DNA of 42,355 bases from Gemmatimonadota bacterium (lineage in GTDB: Bacteria; Gemmatimonadota; Gemmatimonadetes; Gemmatimonadales; Gemmatimonadaceae), in assembly GCA_021413975.1 (NCBI GenBank), contig JAIOPJ010000012.1:1-42355 (forward strand), in the 5' to 3' direction. Position numbers and translations under genes: made by a program. The notes under the pieces are model-generated. The model searched no databases and was not told where the DNA came from. It saw nothing but the letters and a program-made list of their open reading frames with translations. Below are positions 1 through 6,812 of the stretch, piece by piece (position 1 is the stretch's first letter; each line of letters begins with the position of its first letter).

Positions 1-1
1 A

Positions 2-9
2 CGTTAGCC
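2..9 (+). other. Right end (R' box) of an integron attC site, cut by the window edge
   Basis: The window opens with the 8-base box CGTTAGCC, which matches the GTTRRRY core consensus of an attC R' site. The same box ends the complete attC at 557-689. It is the exact reverse complement of the R'' box (GGCTAACG) at 557-564 that closes the first cassette. The rest of this attC, and any integrase gene, would lie upstream of the window. Confidence 0.75.
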
Positions 10-17
10 GGACACAC

Positions 18-515
18 ATGAGGCGGTTACTCGTCGTCGGAATGGCTCTCGCGGTCGCCTGCGACCGGCCGCCGCCCTCGCCAGGCTTGGGAGCGGACAC
101 GCCGATTTCTGAGCGGCTGATCGAGGGCACCGCGCTCGCTGATACAACCTGTCAGTTCGATCGGAGGCCGCTTCATCCCGAGCCAGGTGCGCTCGTAGCG
201 GAATTTGTTCGGCGCGCAGGGGCGGGCGAGTTCGCCCGCGATGAGCAATGGCTACCTAGCGCTGTCGACTGCATTGGCCACGAGCCGGGCTACGACTCCT
301 TCTCGCTGCTTGACTCCGTGCATACGCGAGAGCTGCACTCGAGCGTCGACTCGGCCAGCTACCTCCTGCTTTCGCGGGACACCGGTTCGCTAGACACCAC
401 TGGGACAGAGCGTGTCGACACGCTCCGTCTCTATCGTACCAAGTTCGGTTGGCGCTTGGCCACTCCAGTCTTCTGGAGCTGGATGACACCGGCGGCCTAT
501 CTCGCGAGACCCTGA
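18..515 (+). CDS. Integron cassette 1: putative lipoprotein, unknown function
   Basis: This 165-residue protein begins with a basic, hydrophobic signal peptide. A lipobox (Leu-Ala-Val-Ala-Cys, Cys at residue 15) predicts a lipid-anchored, exported protein. The mature part is acidic and rich in Ser, Asp and Arg, and I recognise no domain; a stretch near residues 120-150 resembles the end of a small mixed alpha/beta fold. The ATG lies only 8 bases after the R' box at 2-9, as is usual in gene cassettes, and the stop is about 40 bases before the next attC. No promoter was found, so expression probably depends on an upstream integron promoter or on neighbouring cassettes. Export is well supported; function is unknown. 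Confidence 0.75.
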   Translation: MRRLLVVGMALAVACDRPPPSPGLGADTPISERLIEGTALADTTCQFDRRPLHPEPGALVAEFVRRAGAGEFARDEQWLPSAVDCIGHEPGYDSFSLLDSVHTRELHSSVDSASYLLLSRDTGSLDTTGTERVDTLRLYRTKFGWRLATPVFWSWMTPAAYLARP

Positions 516-556
516 CCGGCTGTTCTCAGTGCAAGTGGCAGTGAGCCCAAGGTGCC

Positions 557-689
557 GGCTAACGAAGGTTGGTGCCGGTGGCCGGCTGGGGTAGCGGTTG
601 GGCGGCCGCGCTTTATCGTACCTGAAGGTCCGGCGCGGCCGCCCAACCGCATTTTATGAAATCGGCCACGGCACAACCAAACGTTAGCC
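557..689 (+). repeat. Integron attC recombination site (closes cassette 1)
   Basis: All attC landmarks are visible. R'' is GGCTAACG (557-564), L'' is GGTTGGTGC (567-575), L' is GCACAACC (671-678) and R' is CGTTAGCC (682-689). R'' and R' are perfect reverse complements. L'' carries one extra G relative to the complement of L', which is the extrahelical base that integron integrases use to choose the strand. Between them an 18-base arm, GCGGTTGGGCGGCCGCGC, is perfectly complementary to its partner (about 634-651). The variable tip holds a small ACCT/AGGT hairpin. The site is 133 bases long, towards the long end of the attC range. Confidence 0.92.
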
Positions 690-702
690 TGACCGAATCG
701 AC

Positions 703-1077
703 ATGCGTGTACTCTCAGTCTTCGTGTTGCTCCTGCTTGCAAGCGGCTGCGATCAAGATCCGTTCGGCCGGAGCGAGACGCACCTCGTTGGGCGCTATCG
801 GTTACTGCAGTTTGAGAGCGGCGACTACTACGTCATCGACGCCGAGCACCGCGATGGCGGCGGAGCGCTCGAGGGGACAATCGTTCAGCTCGGATGGTCA
901 GACACGTTGCTCGTCGCGGAACGGCGTTCGCTCTTCGGCGGCGCCAGCGAGTGGGTACTGGCCGATCCACGGTCGGGTCAGGTGCGCGGACCGTACTCGC
1001 GCGCCGACATTGAGCGGTTCCCGGATGTGCGGGCCATCCCAATCTCGCAGGCAGACAGCGTGTGGGCGAGGCGTTGA
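703..1077 (+). CDS. Integron cassette 2: small putative lipoprotein
   Basis: This is a 124-residue protein. Its signal peptide is followed by a lipobox (Leu-Ala-Ser-Gly-Cys, Cys at residue 16), so it should be lipid-anchored in the cell envelope. The mature domain of about 108 residues looks like a compact beta-rich module with several Gly-Tyr and Thr-Leu-Leu strand-like segments, but I cannot name a family. The ATG is 13 bases after the R' box at 682-689, and the stop is 8 bases before the R'' box at 1086. The gene therefore fills its cassette almost completely. It carries no recognisable promoter of its own. Confidence 0.8.
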   Translation: MRVLSVFVLLLLASGCDQDPFGRSETHLVGRYRLLQFESGDYYVIDAEHRDGGGALEGTIVQLGWSDTLLVAERRSLFGGASEWVLADPRSGQVRGPYSRADIERFPDVRAIPISQADSVWARR

Positions 1078-1085
1078 GCGCGGCA

Positions 1086-1219
1086 GGCTAACGGAGGTTG
1101 GTGCAGTCGGCCGCGTTAAGGAAGCAGGTGGGCGGCCGCGCTTTTTCGTACCTTACGGTTCGGCGCGGCCGCCCACCTGCATTTTGTGAAAGCGGCCGCA
1201 GCACAACCACACGTTATGT
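1086..1219 (+). repeat. Integron attC recombination site (closes cassette 2)
   Basis: R'' is GGCTAACG (1086-1093), L'' is GGTTGGTGC (1096-1104), L' is GCACAACC (1201-1208) and R' is CGTTATGT (1212-1219). As in the site at 557, L'' has one extra G relative to L'. The central arm, GCAGGTGGGCGGCCGCGC, pairs perfectly with its partner. It differs from the arm of the first site at several positions, each balanced by a matching change on the other side. The R'' matches the R' at 682 that opens cassette 2. The R' is different (CGTTATGTG) and instead matches the R'' of the next cassette. Confidence 0.92.
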
Positions 1220-1245
1220 GGGCGATACACATTTCTTGAGGCCAC

Positions 1246-1611
1246 GTGACTACAGGCCGCCTGGCATTGCACTGGATCATCGGAATCACCGTGGCGGTCC
1301 TGCTCGCTTGGCTGGCCTCGCCGTCTGGCTCGCGATTCCAGACCGCCGTGTACCGTGCGGTGGAGCCGTCAGAGGTCACGGCAGTGCGACGTGACTCGGC
1401 GTCCGCAGTTGACGCCGCCCGGGCCGCGGGCATAGCACGAGGTGACTCAGTCGCAGCGGCTGTCTTCGTGCGGCCTAGAGCCTTGCCGGACCCCGCCCGT
1501 GGTCGGGCAAGTCGCGCCTTCTGGCTACCCATCCTTCTCGTCGGAATCGCAATCACCTTGGCTCGCAGTTCCGCGCAGTGGTGGCGCAGCCGGCGGCGCC
1601 CCGCCACATAA
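1246..1611 (+). CDS. Integron cassette 3: small membrane protein with two transmembrane segments
   Basis: This is a 121-residue protein with a GTG start and a weak GAGG ribosome-binding site four bases upstream. Hydrophobic helices at about residues 7-24 and 91-107 flank a central region of about 65 residues rich in Ala, Arg and Asp. A basic tail follows the second helix, so both ends should be cytoplasmic and the central region periplasmic. I do not recognise a family. The TAA stop (1609-1611) lies inside the R'' box (CACATAACG) of the following attC, so the reading frame uses the recombination site for its own termination. The R' at 1212 is the reverse complement of that R''. Confidence 0.68.
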   Translation: MTTGRLALHWIIGITVAVLLAWLASPSGSRFQTAVYRAVEPSEVTAVRRDSASAVDAARAAGIARGDSVAAAVFVRPRALPDPARGRASRAFWLPILLVGIAITLARSSAQWWRSRRRPAT

Positions 1612-1919
1612 CGGAGGTTGGTGTGACGTGACCCCCAACTCTGTACCAGCGATTGTGCCGGTCCGGTGGTAAGGGTTGATGAAGTTGGTGCCCTTGCGAG
1701 CTTGAGCGCAAACTCGCGCGGAGTGAGATCGTCGAGTCGACTGTGGGGCCGCTCGCATTCATAAGTCGATCCGCCAGGCCTCGATCGTGCGCAGTGCGTC
1801 GGCGAGACTGACGACGCAGCTCTCGTTCAGGCGGCCAGGCCTCGTCGTACCTTTCGGTACGGCGTGGCCGCCCACGTGCATCCGAATGGAAGCGGCCGCA
1901 GCACGACTTGACGTCAGAG
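1604..1919 (+). repeat. Decayed attC site split by an IS3-family remnant (closes cassette 3)
   Basis: The left end, CACATAACG plus L'' GGTTGGTG (1616-1623), matches the intact attC sites. At 1624 the sequence changes abruptly to insertion-sequence DNA, which lasts to about 1829. From about 1830 the right half of an attC resumes: a GGCGGCC arm, a CGTACC-tttc-GGTACG tip hairpin and the GTGGCCGCCCAC arm. The GCACGACT box at 1901-1908 matches L' imperfectly, and CGTCAGAG at 1912-1919 replaces the R' box. The substitutions in L' and R' suggest the site no longer recombines. The whole 355-base gap between genes (1612-1966) is explained by this split site. Confidence 0.8.
1624..1829 (-). pseudogene. 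Remnant of an IS3-family transposase C-terminus inside attC
   Basis: Read on the minus strand, this segment encodes SLADALRTIEAWRID, then after a one-base insertion near 1760 YECERPHSRLDDLTPREFA. This is the C-terminal signature of IS3-family DDE transposases (…AWR.DYNE.RPHS.LG..TP.EFA). Only the last 50 or so residues remain; the catalytic domain and the other end of the element are missing. The plus-strand boundary at 1624 begins TGACGTGACCCCC, which resembles the TG-starting terminal repeats of IS3/IS407-group elements. The element is therefore inferred to have inserted just after the L'' box of the attC and then been mostly deleted. Confidence 0.8.
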
Positions 1920-1966
1920 CGACGTCCATCAGTTCCGCTCTGCATACACCCCCTCAAGCGAGTCTC

Positions 1967-2398
1967 GTGTTCCGCTCGATCACGCTCATTGCCGCCGTCC
2001 TCGCGGGGAGTGCGCTTCACGCACAGTCCGTGTCCGGAGGCTCACCACCCGAGGAGCTGCTGGGCGAGTTCCGCGACGACTACGGCAATAGCTTCCTCAT
2101 CAGCGCCTCGGCGTTCGCGCAGCTGCCGCGCACTCGCTACCGCATCGTCGAGTGGAACGTGTCGGAGCGCTACGTGATCGCGCAGAACGATTCCGGGAAT
2201 GCGCGCGACCCCGGCCTCTGGACCCGCATCGACTGGATGACATTCAGTGCAATGGCGCCCTACACGTGGGGGTTCTGCCTCACGGCGTACAATGCACCGA
2301 ACGAGGCGGCGGCTCGCGCAACACCGTCAGCGGATCGCGCGACTCCCCGCGTGGGGTGCAATGGGTTCCCGTTCTCTCGCATGCGGCGCCCGAAGTGA
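1967..2398 (+). CDS. Putative exported protein, last gene of the cassette array
   Basis: I chose the GTG start at 1967 because it is followed directly by a clean signal peptide (hydrophobic core, cleavage after Ala-His-Ala around residue 20). The reading frame stays open further upstream but runs through attC sequence. The protein is 143 residues, and the mature part is about 120. Its C-terminus contains a Cys in a Trp-Gly-Phe-Cys context and a second Cys in Val-Gly-Cys-Asn-Gly-Phe-Pro-Phe, which could form a disulfide. It also holds an Ala-rich linker. I cannot assign a named domain. The decayed attC lies upstream, but no attC follows, so this may be the terminal, now fixed, cassette next to the ribosomal-protein operon. 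Confidence 0.65.
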   Translation: MFRSITLIAAVLAGSALHAQSVSGGSPPEELLGEFRDDYGNSFLISASAFAQLPRTRYRIVEWNVSERYVIAQNDSGNARDPGLWTRIDWMTFSAMAPYTWGFCLTAYNAPNEAAARATPSADRATPRVGCNGFPFSRMRRPK

Positions 2399-2463
2399 GC
2401 CCACTGCCCGCGCGGACCCGCCGCAGACCGCCCCGGACCCGCAAGTGCCCGTCAGGCCGAGGG

Positions 2464-2492
2464 TTGACCCACGCCCTCGGGGCGTCTATGCT
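2464..2492 (+). promoter_or_regulatory. Predicted sigma70-type promoter of rplM-rpsI
   Basis: The -35 TTGACC (2464-2469) and the -10 TATGCT (2487-2492) are separated by 17 bases. The predicted mRNA leader is about 90 bases, with a small CGCCC/GGGCG hairpin near 2510. No other feature was found in the gap 2399-2587. Confidence 0.65.
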
Positions 2493-2587
2493 TCGTGTCT
2501 GTCCTAAAACGCCCAAGGGGCGGCCGAGACCCGGGTTGCATTCCGCACCGGTGAGGCGTAGCACCTCTCGTTCACGATGGTTCCAGA

Positions 2588-3040
2588 ATGCGCACGACGT
2601 ACACGGCGACCCCCGACGACATCGAACACAAGTGGTTCGTGGTCGATGCGGACGGCATGGTCCTCGGCCGACTCGCCACCGAGGTGGCCCGCATCATCCG
2701 CGGCAAGCACAAGGCGATGTTCACGCCCCATATGGACACGGGCGACAACGTCATCGTCATCAATGCGAGCAAGGTCCGCGTGACCGGCCGCAAGGCAGAA
2801 CAGAAGAACTACTTCCGCCACACGGGCTACATGGGGCACGAGATGTACACCCCGTTCGCCTCGATGCTGGCCAAGCACCCCGAGCGGGTGATCGAGAAGG
2901 CCGTCCACGGCATGCTGCCGAAGACCGCCCTTGGGCGCCAGAAGCTCCGGCTCAAGCTCCGCGTCTACCCCGGCGCGACGCATCCGCACGGCGCGCAGCA
3001 GCCCGAGTCGCTCACCTTCCCGAAGGCCGAGGCCAAGTAA
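2588..3040 (+). CDS. rplM: 50S ribosomal protein L13
   Basis: L13 is an early-assembling protein of the large ribosomal subunit. The 150-residue product shows the family core: the Lys-Trp-Phe-Val-Val-Asp-Ala-Asp-Gly start, GRLAT, the Arg-Gly-Lys-His-Lys-Ala-Met-Phe-Thr-Pro segment, and the GMLPKTALGRQ motif near residue 120. The length fits L13 (about 142-150). There is no convincing ribosome-binding site before the ATG, but this start gives the expected N-terminus. It is followed directly by rpsI with no gap, the classic rplM-rpsI pair, under the promoter at 2464. Confidence 0.97.
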   Translation: MRTTYTATPDDIEHKWFVVDADGMVLGRLATEVARIIRGKHKAMFTPHMDTGDNVIVINASKVRVTGRKAEQKNYFRHTGYMGHEMYTPFASMLAKHPERVIEKAVHGMLPKTALGRQKLRLKLRVYPGATHPHGAQQPESLTFPKAEAK

Positions 3041-3436
3041 ATGGCGGATACCGCGATGATCCATACCGTCGGCCGCCGCAAGGAAGCCGTCTGCCGTGTG
3101 TTCCTGACCCCCGGGTCGGGCAAGTGGGTGCTCAACGGCCGCACGCTCGGGGATTACTTCCCCCGGCCGGCGCTCGTGACGTCGATCCAGCAGCCGTTCA
3201 CGGCGACCGACACGCTCGGCACCTATGACGTGCAGGCGAATCTCACGGGTGGCGGGCAGACCGGTCAGGCCGGCGCGCTCCGCCTCGCGATCGCCCGCGC
3301 ACTCGTCAAGATCGACGAGGGCAACCGCCGCAAGCTCCGCGACCTCGGTCTCCTCACGCGCGACGCCCGCTCGGTCGAGCGCAAGAAGCCGGGCCGTCCG
3401 AAGGCGCGCAAGAAGTTCCAGTTCAGCAAGCGTTAA
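3041..3436 (+). CDS. rpsI: 30S ribosomal protein S9
   Basis: S9 is a small-subunit head protein whose C-terminal tail reaches the P-site tRNA. The 131-residue product has the N-terminal TVGRRKEAVCRV segment, the conserved GGGQTGQAGALRLAIARAL stretch (around residues 70-88) and the Arg-Lys-rich tail ending in Phe-Ser-Lys-Arg. The ATG begins one base after the rplM stop, so translation is presumably coupled. A long hairpin follows the stop (3455-3493). Confidence 0.97.
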   Translation: MADTAMIHTVGRRKEAVCRVFLTPGSGKWVLNGRTLGDYFPRPALVTSIQQPFTATDTLGTYDVQANLTGGGQTGQAGALRLAIARALVKIDEGNRRKLRDLGLLTRDARSVERKKPGRPKARKKFQFSKR

Positions 3437-3454
3437 GCAGCACGATGAAGGCTC

Positions 3455-3493
3455 AAGGATGGAGGGTGAAGGATCCCTCCATCCTCCATCCTT
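3455..3493 (+). terminator. GC-rich hairpin after rpsI, possible terminator or attenuator
   Basis: GGATGGAGGG (3457-3466) pairs perfectly with CCCTCCATCC (3475-3484) over an 8-base loop. The 5' arm, extended to AAGGATGGAGG (3455-3465), can also pair with a second copy, CCTCCATCCTT (3483-3493), so two alternative stems compete. There is no long T-run, only CTTCTCCTTC, so Rho-independent termination is uncertain. Confidence 0.5.
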
Positions 3494-3565
3494 CTCCTTC
3501 GTCGATCTCACAGCGGGCCTGAGCTGTCCCTTGGTGCCATGCCAGTCGGCGTGGTGAGGGAAGCG

Positions 3566-4501
3566 ATGAAGTCCCGCGACGTCTCCAACAACCTTTCCGT
3601 ACCCAACTCCATGCCGCAGCCCTCGCTCGAAGAACTCCTCAAGGCCGGTGTCCACTTCGGACACCAGACCCGTCGCTGGAACCCGAAGATGCGCCGCTTC
3701 ATCTTCGCGGAGCGCAACGGGATCCACATCATCGACCTCCAGAAGACGCTCAAGCAGATCGAGCTCGCGCAGAAGCTCGTGCGTGAGGTCATCCTCCGCG
3801 GCGAGAACGTCCTCTTCGTCTGCACCAAGCGTCAGCTCGCGCAGATCGTCTCGGCCGAGGCCGAGCGCGTGGGCGCGATGCACGTCACCGAGCGCTGGCT
3901 CGGCGGGCTCCTGACCAACTTCGCGACCGTCAAGAAGCAGATCAAGAAGCTCAAGGAGCTCGAGGCGGGCTCCGAGGCCGGCGGCACCTTCGAGAACTAC
4001 ACGAAGAAGGAGCAGCTGATGATGGCGCGGCTCCGCGACAAGCTCCTCAAGAACCTCTCGGGCATCAAGAACATGGGCCGCCTCCCCGGGCTGCTCTTCA
4101 TCGTCGACGCCAAGAAGGAGCGCATCGCGGTCGACGAGGCCATCAAGCTCGGCATCCCGATCGTCGCGATCTGCGACACGAACTCCGATCCCGACCTCAT
4201 CACCGTGCCGATCGCCGCGAACGACGACGCGATCCGCTCGGTCGAGCTGATCACCTCGGCCTTCGGCGAGGCGATCAACGAGGCCCGTCGCGAGGCGCCG
4301 ACGCGCGTCGAGACGGAGGAGCCGGGCGAGGCGACCACCTGGTCGTCCGAGCGCGGCACCGAGAAGCAGGGCGAGGGCGACCGCGACCGCAAGCGCCGTC
4401 CGCGCCGCCGCCGCGCCAACCCGGACGCGATCGCCGCGCGCCTGAAGGGCGGTGACGCGGCCGATGCGGCCGAGGCGCCGGCGGACGACGCCGCCGAGTA
4501 A
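3566..4501 (+). CDS. rpsB: 30S ribosomal protein S2
   Basis: S2 binds the back of the small subunit and is needed to recruit S1. The family core is plain: SLEELLKAGVHFGHQ with RRWNPKM, GIHIIDLQKT, GGLLTNF and the ADAK-like VDAKKE segment. The protein ends in a long charged extension of about 70 residues, rich in Glu, Arg and Ala and probably disordered. I chose the ATG at 3566 because GAGGG lies six bases upstream; the ATG at 3611 gives a more typical N-terminus and is a real alternative. The gene precedes tsf, as in most bacteria. Confidence 0.95.
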   Translation: MKSRDVSNNLSVPNSMPQPSLEELLKAGVHFGHQTRRWNPKMRRFIFAERNGIHIIDLQKTLKQIELAQKLVREVILRGENVLFVCTKRQLAQIVSAEAERVGAMHVTERWLGGLLTNFATVKKQIKKLKELEAGSEAGGTFENYTKKEQLMMARLRDKLLKNLSGIKNMGRLPGLLFIVDAKKERIAVDEAIKLGIPIVAICDTNSDPDLITVPIAANDDAIRSVELITSAFGEAINEARREAPTRVETEEPGEATTWSSERGTEKQGEGDRDRKRRPRRRRANPDAIAARLKGGDAADAAEAPADDAAE

Positions 4502-4511
4502 GGCCGTTCGG

Positions 4512-4540
4512 TAGTGCAGGGGACCTCCCCTGAGTAACTT
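4512..4540 (+). promoter_or_regulatory. Candidate promoter for tsf
   Basis: A -10-like TAACTT (4535-4540) lies 17 bases after a weak -35-like TAGTGC (4512-4517). The -10 resembles the TAAGTT and TAGCTT boxes elsewhere in this window. The spacer contains a CAGGGG-ACCT-CCCCTG palindrome (4517-4532), which could be an operator or a weak rpsB terminator stem. Confidence 0.35.
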
Positions 4541-4545
4541 TCCGT

Positions 4546-4580
4546 CGCCGCCGGATGAGTGTCACAGCTCCCCGGCGGCG
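4546..4580 (+). promoter_or_regulatory. Hairpin in the tsf leader
   Basis: CGCCGCCGG (4546-4554) pairs perfectly with CCGGCGGCG (4572-4580) over a 17-base loop. It lies 40 bases upstream of the tsf start and has no T-run after it, so a leader structure or processing site is more likely than a terminator. Confidence 0.4.
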
Positions 4581-4620
4581 ATCTCACACGTATCGCACAT
4601 TCCTGCATTGAGAGATACCG

Positions 4621-5511
4621 ATGGCAGTCACCGCTAAGGACGTCGCAGAGCTCCGGGCCCGCACGGGCGCGGGCATGATGGATTGCAAGAAGGCGCTCGA
4701 GGAGTCGAATGGCGACATGAACGCCGCCGCCGACCTGCTCCGCAAGAAGGGCATCGCCAAGGCCGACAAGCGCGCCGACCGCGCGGCCTCCGAAGGGCAG
4801 ATCGTCACGTGGACGAACCCCGACAACACCGTGGCCGCGATGATCGAGCTCAACTGCGAGACCGACTTCGTGGGTCGCAACGACGACTTCATCGCGCTCG
4901 CCAGGCAGCTCGTGGCACAGGTCGCGCAGGACGCCGCCGTCGACGGACTCGTCGCGGTGGGCGCCGACGGCGCCTACCTGGGCACCGCCTGGCATGCCGA
5001 CGCCAAGCAGACCGTCGGCGAGTTCGTGAAGGCCGCCTCGGCGAAGACCGGCGAGAAGGTCGAGCTGCGCCGCATCGCGCGGTTCGCGACGAGCGGCGTC
5101 GTCGGCGCGTACCTCCACTTCAACGGCAAGGCCGGCGTCATCGCCGAGGTCGCGGGGGGCAAGGGTGAGCAGGCCGTGCAGCTCGCCAAGCATCTCTCCG
5201 AGCATGTCGCGGCGGGCGTGCCCGCCGTGGCCGTGGCGGTCGACCAGTCGGGCGTGAGCGCGGAGTTCATCGCCAAGGAGCGCGAGATCTTCATCGCCCA
5301 GTCCGTCGAGAGCGGCAAGCCCGAGGCGATCGCCCAGAAGATGGTCGACGGCCGCATCGCCAAGCTCCTCGGCGAGATCACGTTGCTCGGTCAGCCCTGG
5401 GTCCGCGACGACAAGCAGACGATCGGCGAGCTCGTGAAGGCCACGGCGAAGGACGCCGGCCAGCCGCTCACGGTGAAGCGGTTCGTGCGCTTCAAGATGG
5501 GCGAGTCCTGA
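4621..5511 (+). CDS. tsf: Elongation factor Ts
   Basis: EF-Ts is the nucleotide-exchange factor that releases GDP from EF-Tu. The 296-residue product has the N-terminal UBA-like domain (residues 1-55) with the [12 protein letters not shown] signature. The EF-Tu-binding [11 protein letters not shown] motif is near residue 80, and a second TDF-like core repeat follows in the C-terminal half. The length is normal for the family. The gene sits between rpsB and pyrH, and pyrH begins 14 bases after its stop. Confidence 0.97.
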   Translation: MAVTAKDVAELRARTGAGMMDCKKALEESNGDMNAAADLLRKKGIAKADKRADRAASEGQIVTWTNPDNTVAAMIELNCETDFVGRNDDFIALARQLVAQVAQDAAVDGLVAVGADGAYLGTAWHADAKQTVGEFVKAASAKTGEKVELRRIARFATSGVVGAYLHFNGKAGVIAEVAGGKGEQAVQLAKHLSEHVAAGVPAVAVAVDQSGVSAEFIAKEREIFIAQSVESGKPEAIAQKMVDGRIAKLLGEITLLGQPWVRDDKQTIGELVKATAKDAGQPLTVKRFVRFKMGES

Positions 5512-5525
5512 TCACCACCCCGCCG

Positions 5526-6239
5526 ATGACCGAACTCAAGTACCCCCGCGTCCTGCTCAAGCTCTCCGGCGAGGCCCTCGCCGGGGACAAGGGGTTCGGC
5601 TTCGATTTCGACAGCATCCGCGGCTTCGCGCACCAGGTGAAGGCGATCGTGTCCCAGGGCGCGCAGGTCGCGCTCGTGATCGGGGGCGGCAACATCGTGC
5701 GCGGGTCGCAGATCTCCAAGCTGGGCATGGACCGCGTCTCGGCCGACTACATGGGCATGCTCGGCACGGTCATCAACGCCCTCGCGTTCCAGGACGTGCT
5801 GGAGCGCGAGGGGCTGGACACCCGCGTGATGACGGCGATCCGCATGGAGGAGATCGCGGAGCCGTTCATCCGCCGCCGCGCGATCCGGCATCTCGAGAAG
5901 GGGCGGTGCGTGGTGCTCGCGGCCGGCACCGGCAATCCCTACTTCTCGACCGACACCGCCGCCGTGTTGCGCGGGATCCAGATCAAGGCGAACGTCATCA
6001 TCAAGGCGACGAGCGTCGACGGCGTCTACTCGGCCGACCCCAAGATCGACAAGTCCGCGAAGCTCTACGACCGCATCTCCTACCGCGACGTGATGGCGGG
6101 CGAGCTCGGCGTGATGGACCAGACCGCCATCACGCTCTGCAAGGAGAACAGCCTCCCGCTGATCGTGCTCAACATCCACACGCCCGGCATCGTCGAACAG
6201 GCGCTGCGCGGCGAACCCGTGGGGACACTCGTCTCATGA
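5526..6239 (+). CDS. pyrH: UMP kinase
   Basis: This enzyme phosphorylates UMP to UDP with ATP in pyrimidine nucleotide synthesis and belongs to the amino-acid-kinase fold. The 237-residue product has the KLSGEAL nucleotide-binding segment (residues 12-18), a Gly-rich [10 protein letters not shown] motif, the [14 protein letters not shown] core and [15 protein letters not shown]. All of these are diagnostic of bacterial hexameric UMP kinases. The stop codon overlaps the frr start (ATGA at 6236-6239), so the two genes should be translationally coupled. Confidence 0.97.
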   Translation: MTELKYPRVLLKLSGEALAGDKGFGFDFDSIRGFAHQVKAIVSQGAQVALVIGGGNIVRGSQISKLGMDRVSADYMGMLGTVINALAFQDVLEREGLDTRVMTAIRMEEIAEPFIRRRAIRHLEKGRCVVLAAGTGNPYFSTDTAAVLRGIQIKANVIIKATSVDGVYSADPKIDKSAKLYDRISYRDVMAGELGVMDQTAITLCKENSLPLIVLNIHTPGIVEQALRGEPVGTLVS

Positions 6240-6784
6240 CCAAGCAGATCCTGAAGGACAGCCGTGCCGCGATGGAGAAGGGCGTCGAGGCGGCCAAGCG
6301 CGAGTTCGCGTCGGTCCGCTCCGGCAAGGCCTCGCCGGCGATGCTCGACACCATCAAGGTCGAGATGTACGGCCAGCTCATGTCGATGAACCAGTGCGCC
6401 AACGTCTCGGCGCCGGAAGCGCGGCTCCTCGTCGTGACGCCGTTCGACAAGAGCCAGACCAAGGCGATCGAGAAGGCGATCCGCGAGTCCAACATGGGCC
6501 TCGACCCGTCGGTGCAGGGGACCATCATCCGCGTCCCCCTCCCGTCGATGAACGAGCAGCGCCGCAAGGAGCTCGCGAAGATGGTGCACAAGTACGCCGA
6601 GGACGGCCGGATCGCGGTCCGTCACGCGCGGACGCACGCCCGCGACCTCCTCAAGAAGCTCGACGGCGTCTCGGAGGACGAGGTGAAGAGCGCCGAGAAG
6701 GAACTGCAGAAGGTCCACGACGAGGAGATCGCGAAGATCGACTCGCTCATGAAGGCCAAGGAAGCGGAGTTGATGGAGGTCTGA
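6236..6784 (+). CDS. frr: Ribosome recycling factor
   Basis: RRF splits post-termination ribosomes together with EF-G. The 182-residue product has the three-helix-bundle sequence pattern, including [12 protein letters not shown] (residues 22-33), the Pro-Phe-Asp-Lys-Ser turn, [16 protein letters not shown] and the [10 protein letters not shown] segment. The length matches the family (about 185). I chose the ATG inside the ATGA overlap with pyrH, since it gives a standard RRF N-terminus. Confidence 0.97.
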   Translation: MTKQILKDSRAAMEKGVEAAKREFASVRSGKASPAMLDTIKVEMYGQLMSMNQCANVSAPEARLLVVTPFDKSQTKAIEKAIRESNMGLDPSVQGTIIRVPLPSMNEQRRKELAKMVHKYAEDGRIAVRHARTHARDLLKKLDGVSEDEVKSAEKELQKVHDEEIAKIDSLMKAKEAELMEV

Positions 6785-6812
6785 CCGGCCCAGCCGCGAC
6801 GACGCCCCTGCG

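Noticed and set aside
656..1189. A 177-residue frame across cassette 2 and its attC
   Set aside because: It starts inside one attC and ends inside the next, and overlaps a better frame with a lipobox.
1787..1966. Upstream extension of the gene at 1967
   Set aside because: The extension is translated IS remnant and attC palindrome; a clean signal peptide begins at the GTG at 1967.
2152..3228. A 358-residue + strand frame across the cassette end and rplM
   Set aside because: It crosses the rplM promoter and runs out of frame through rplM and rpsI; the ribosomal proteins explain the sequence.
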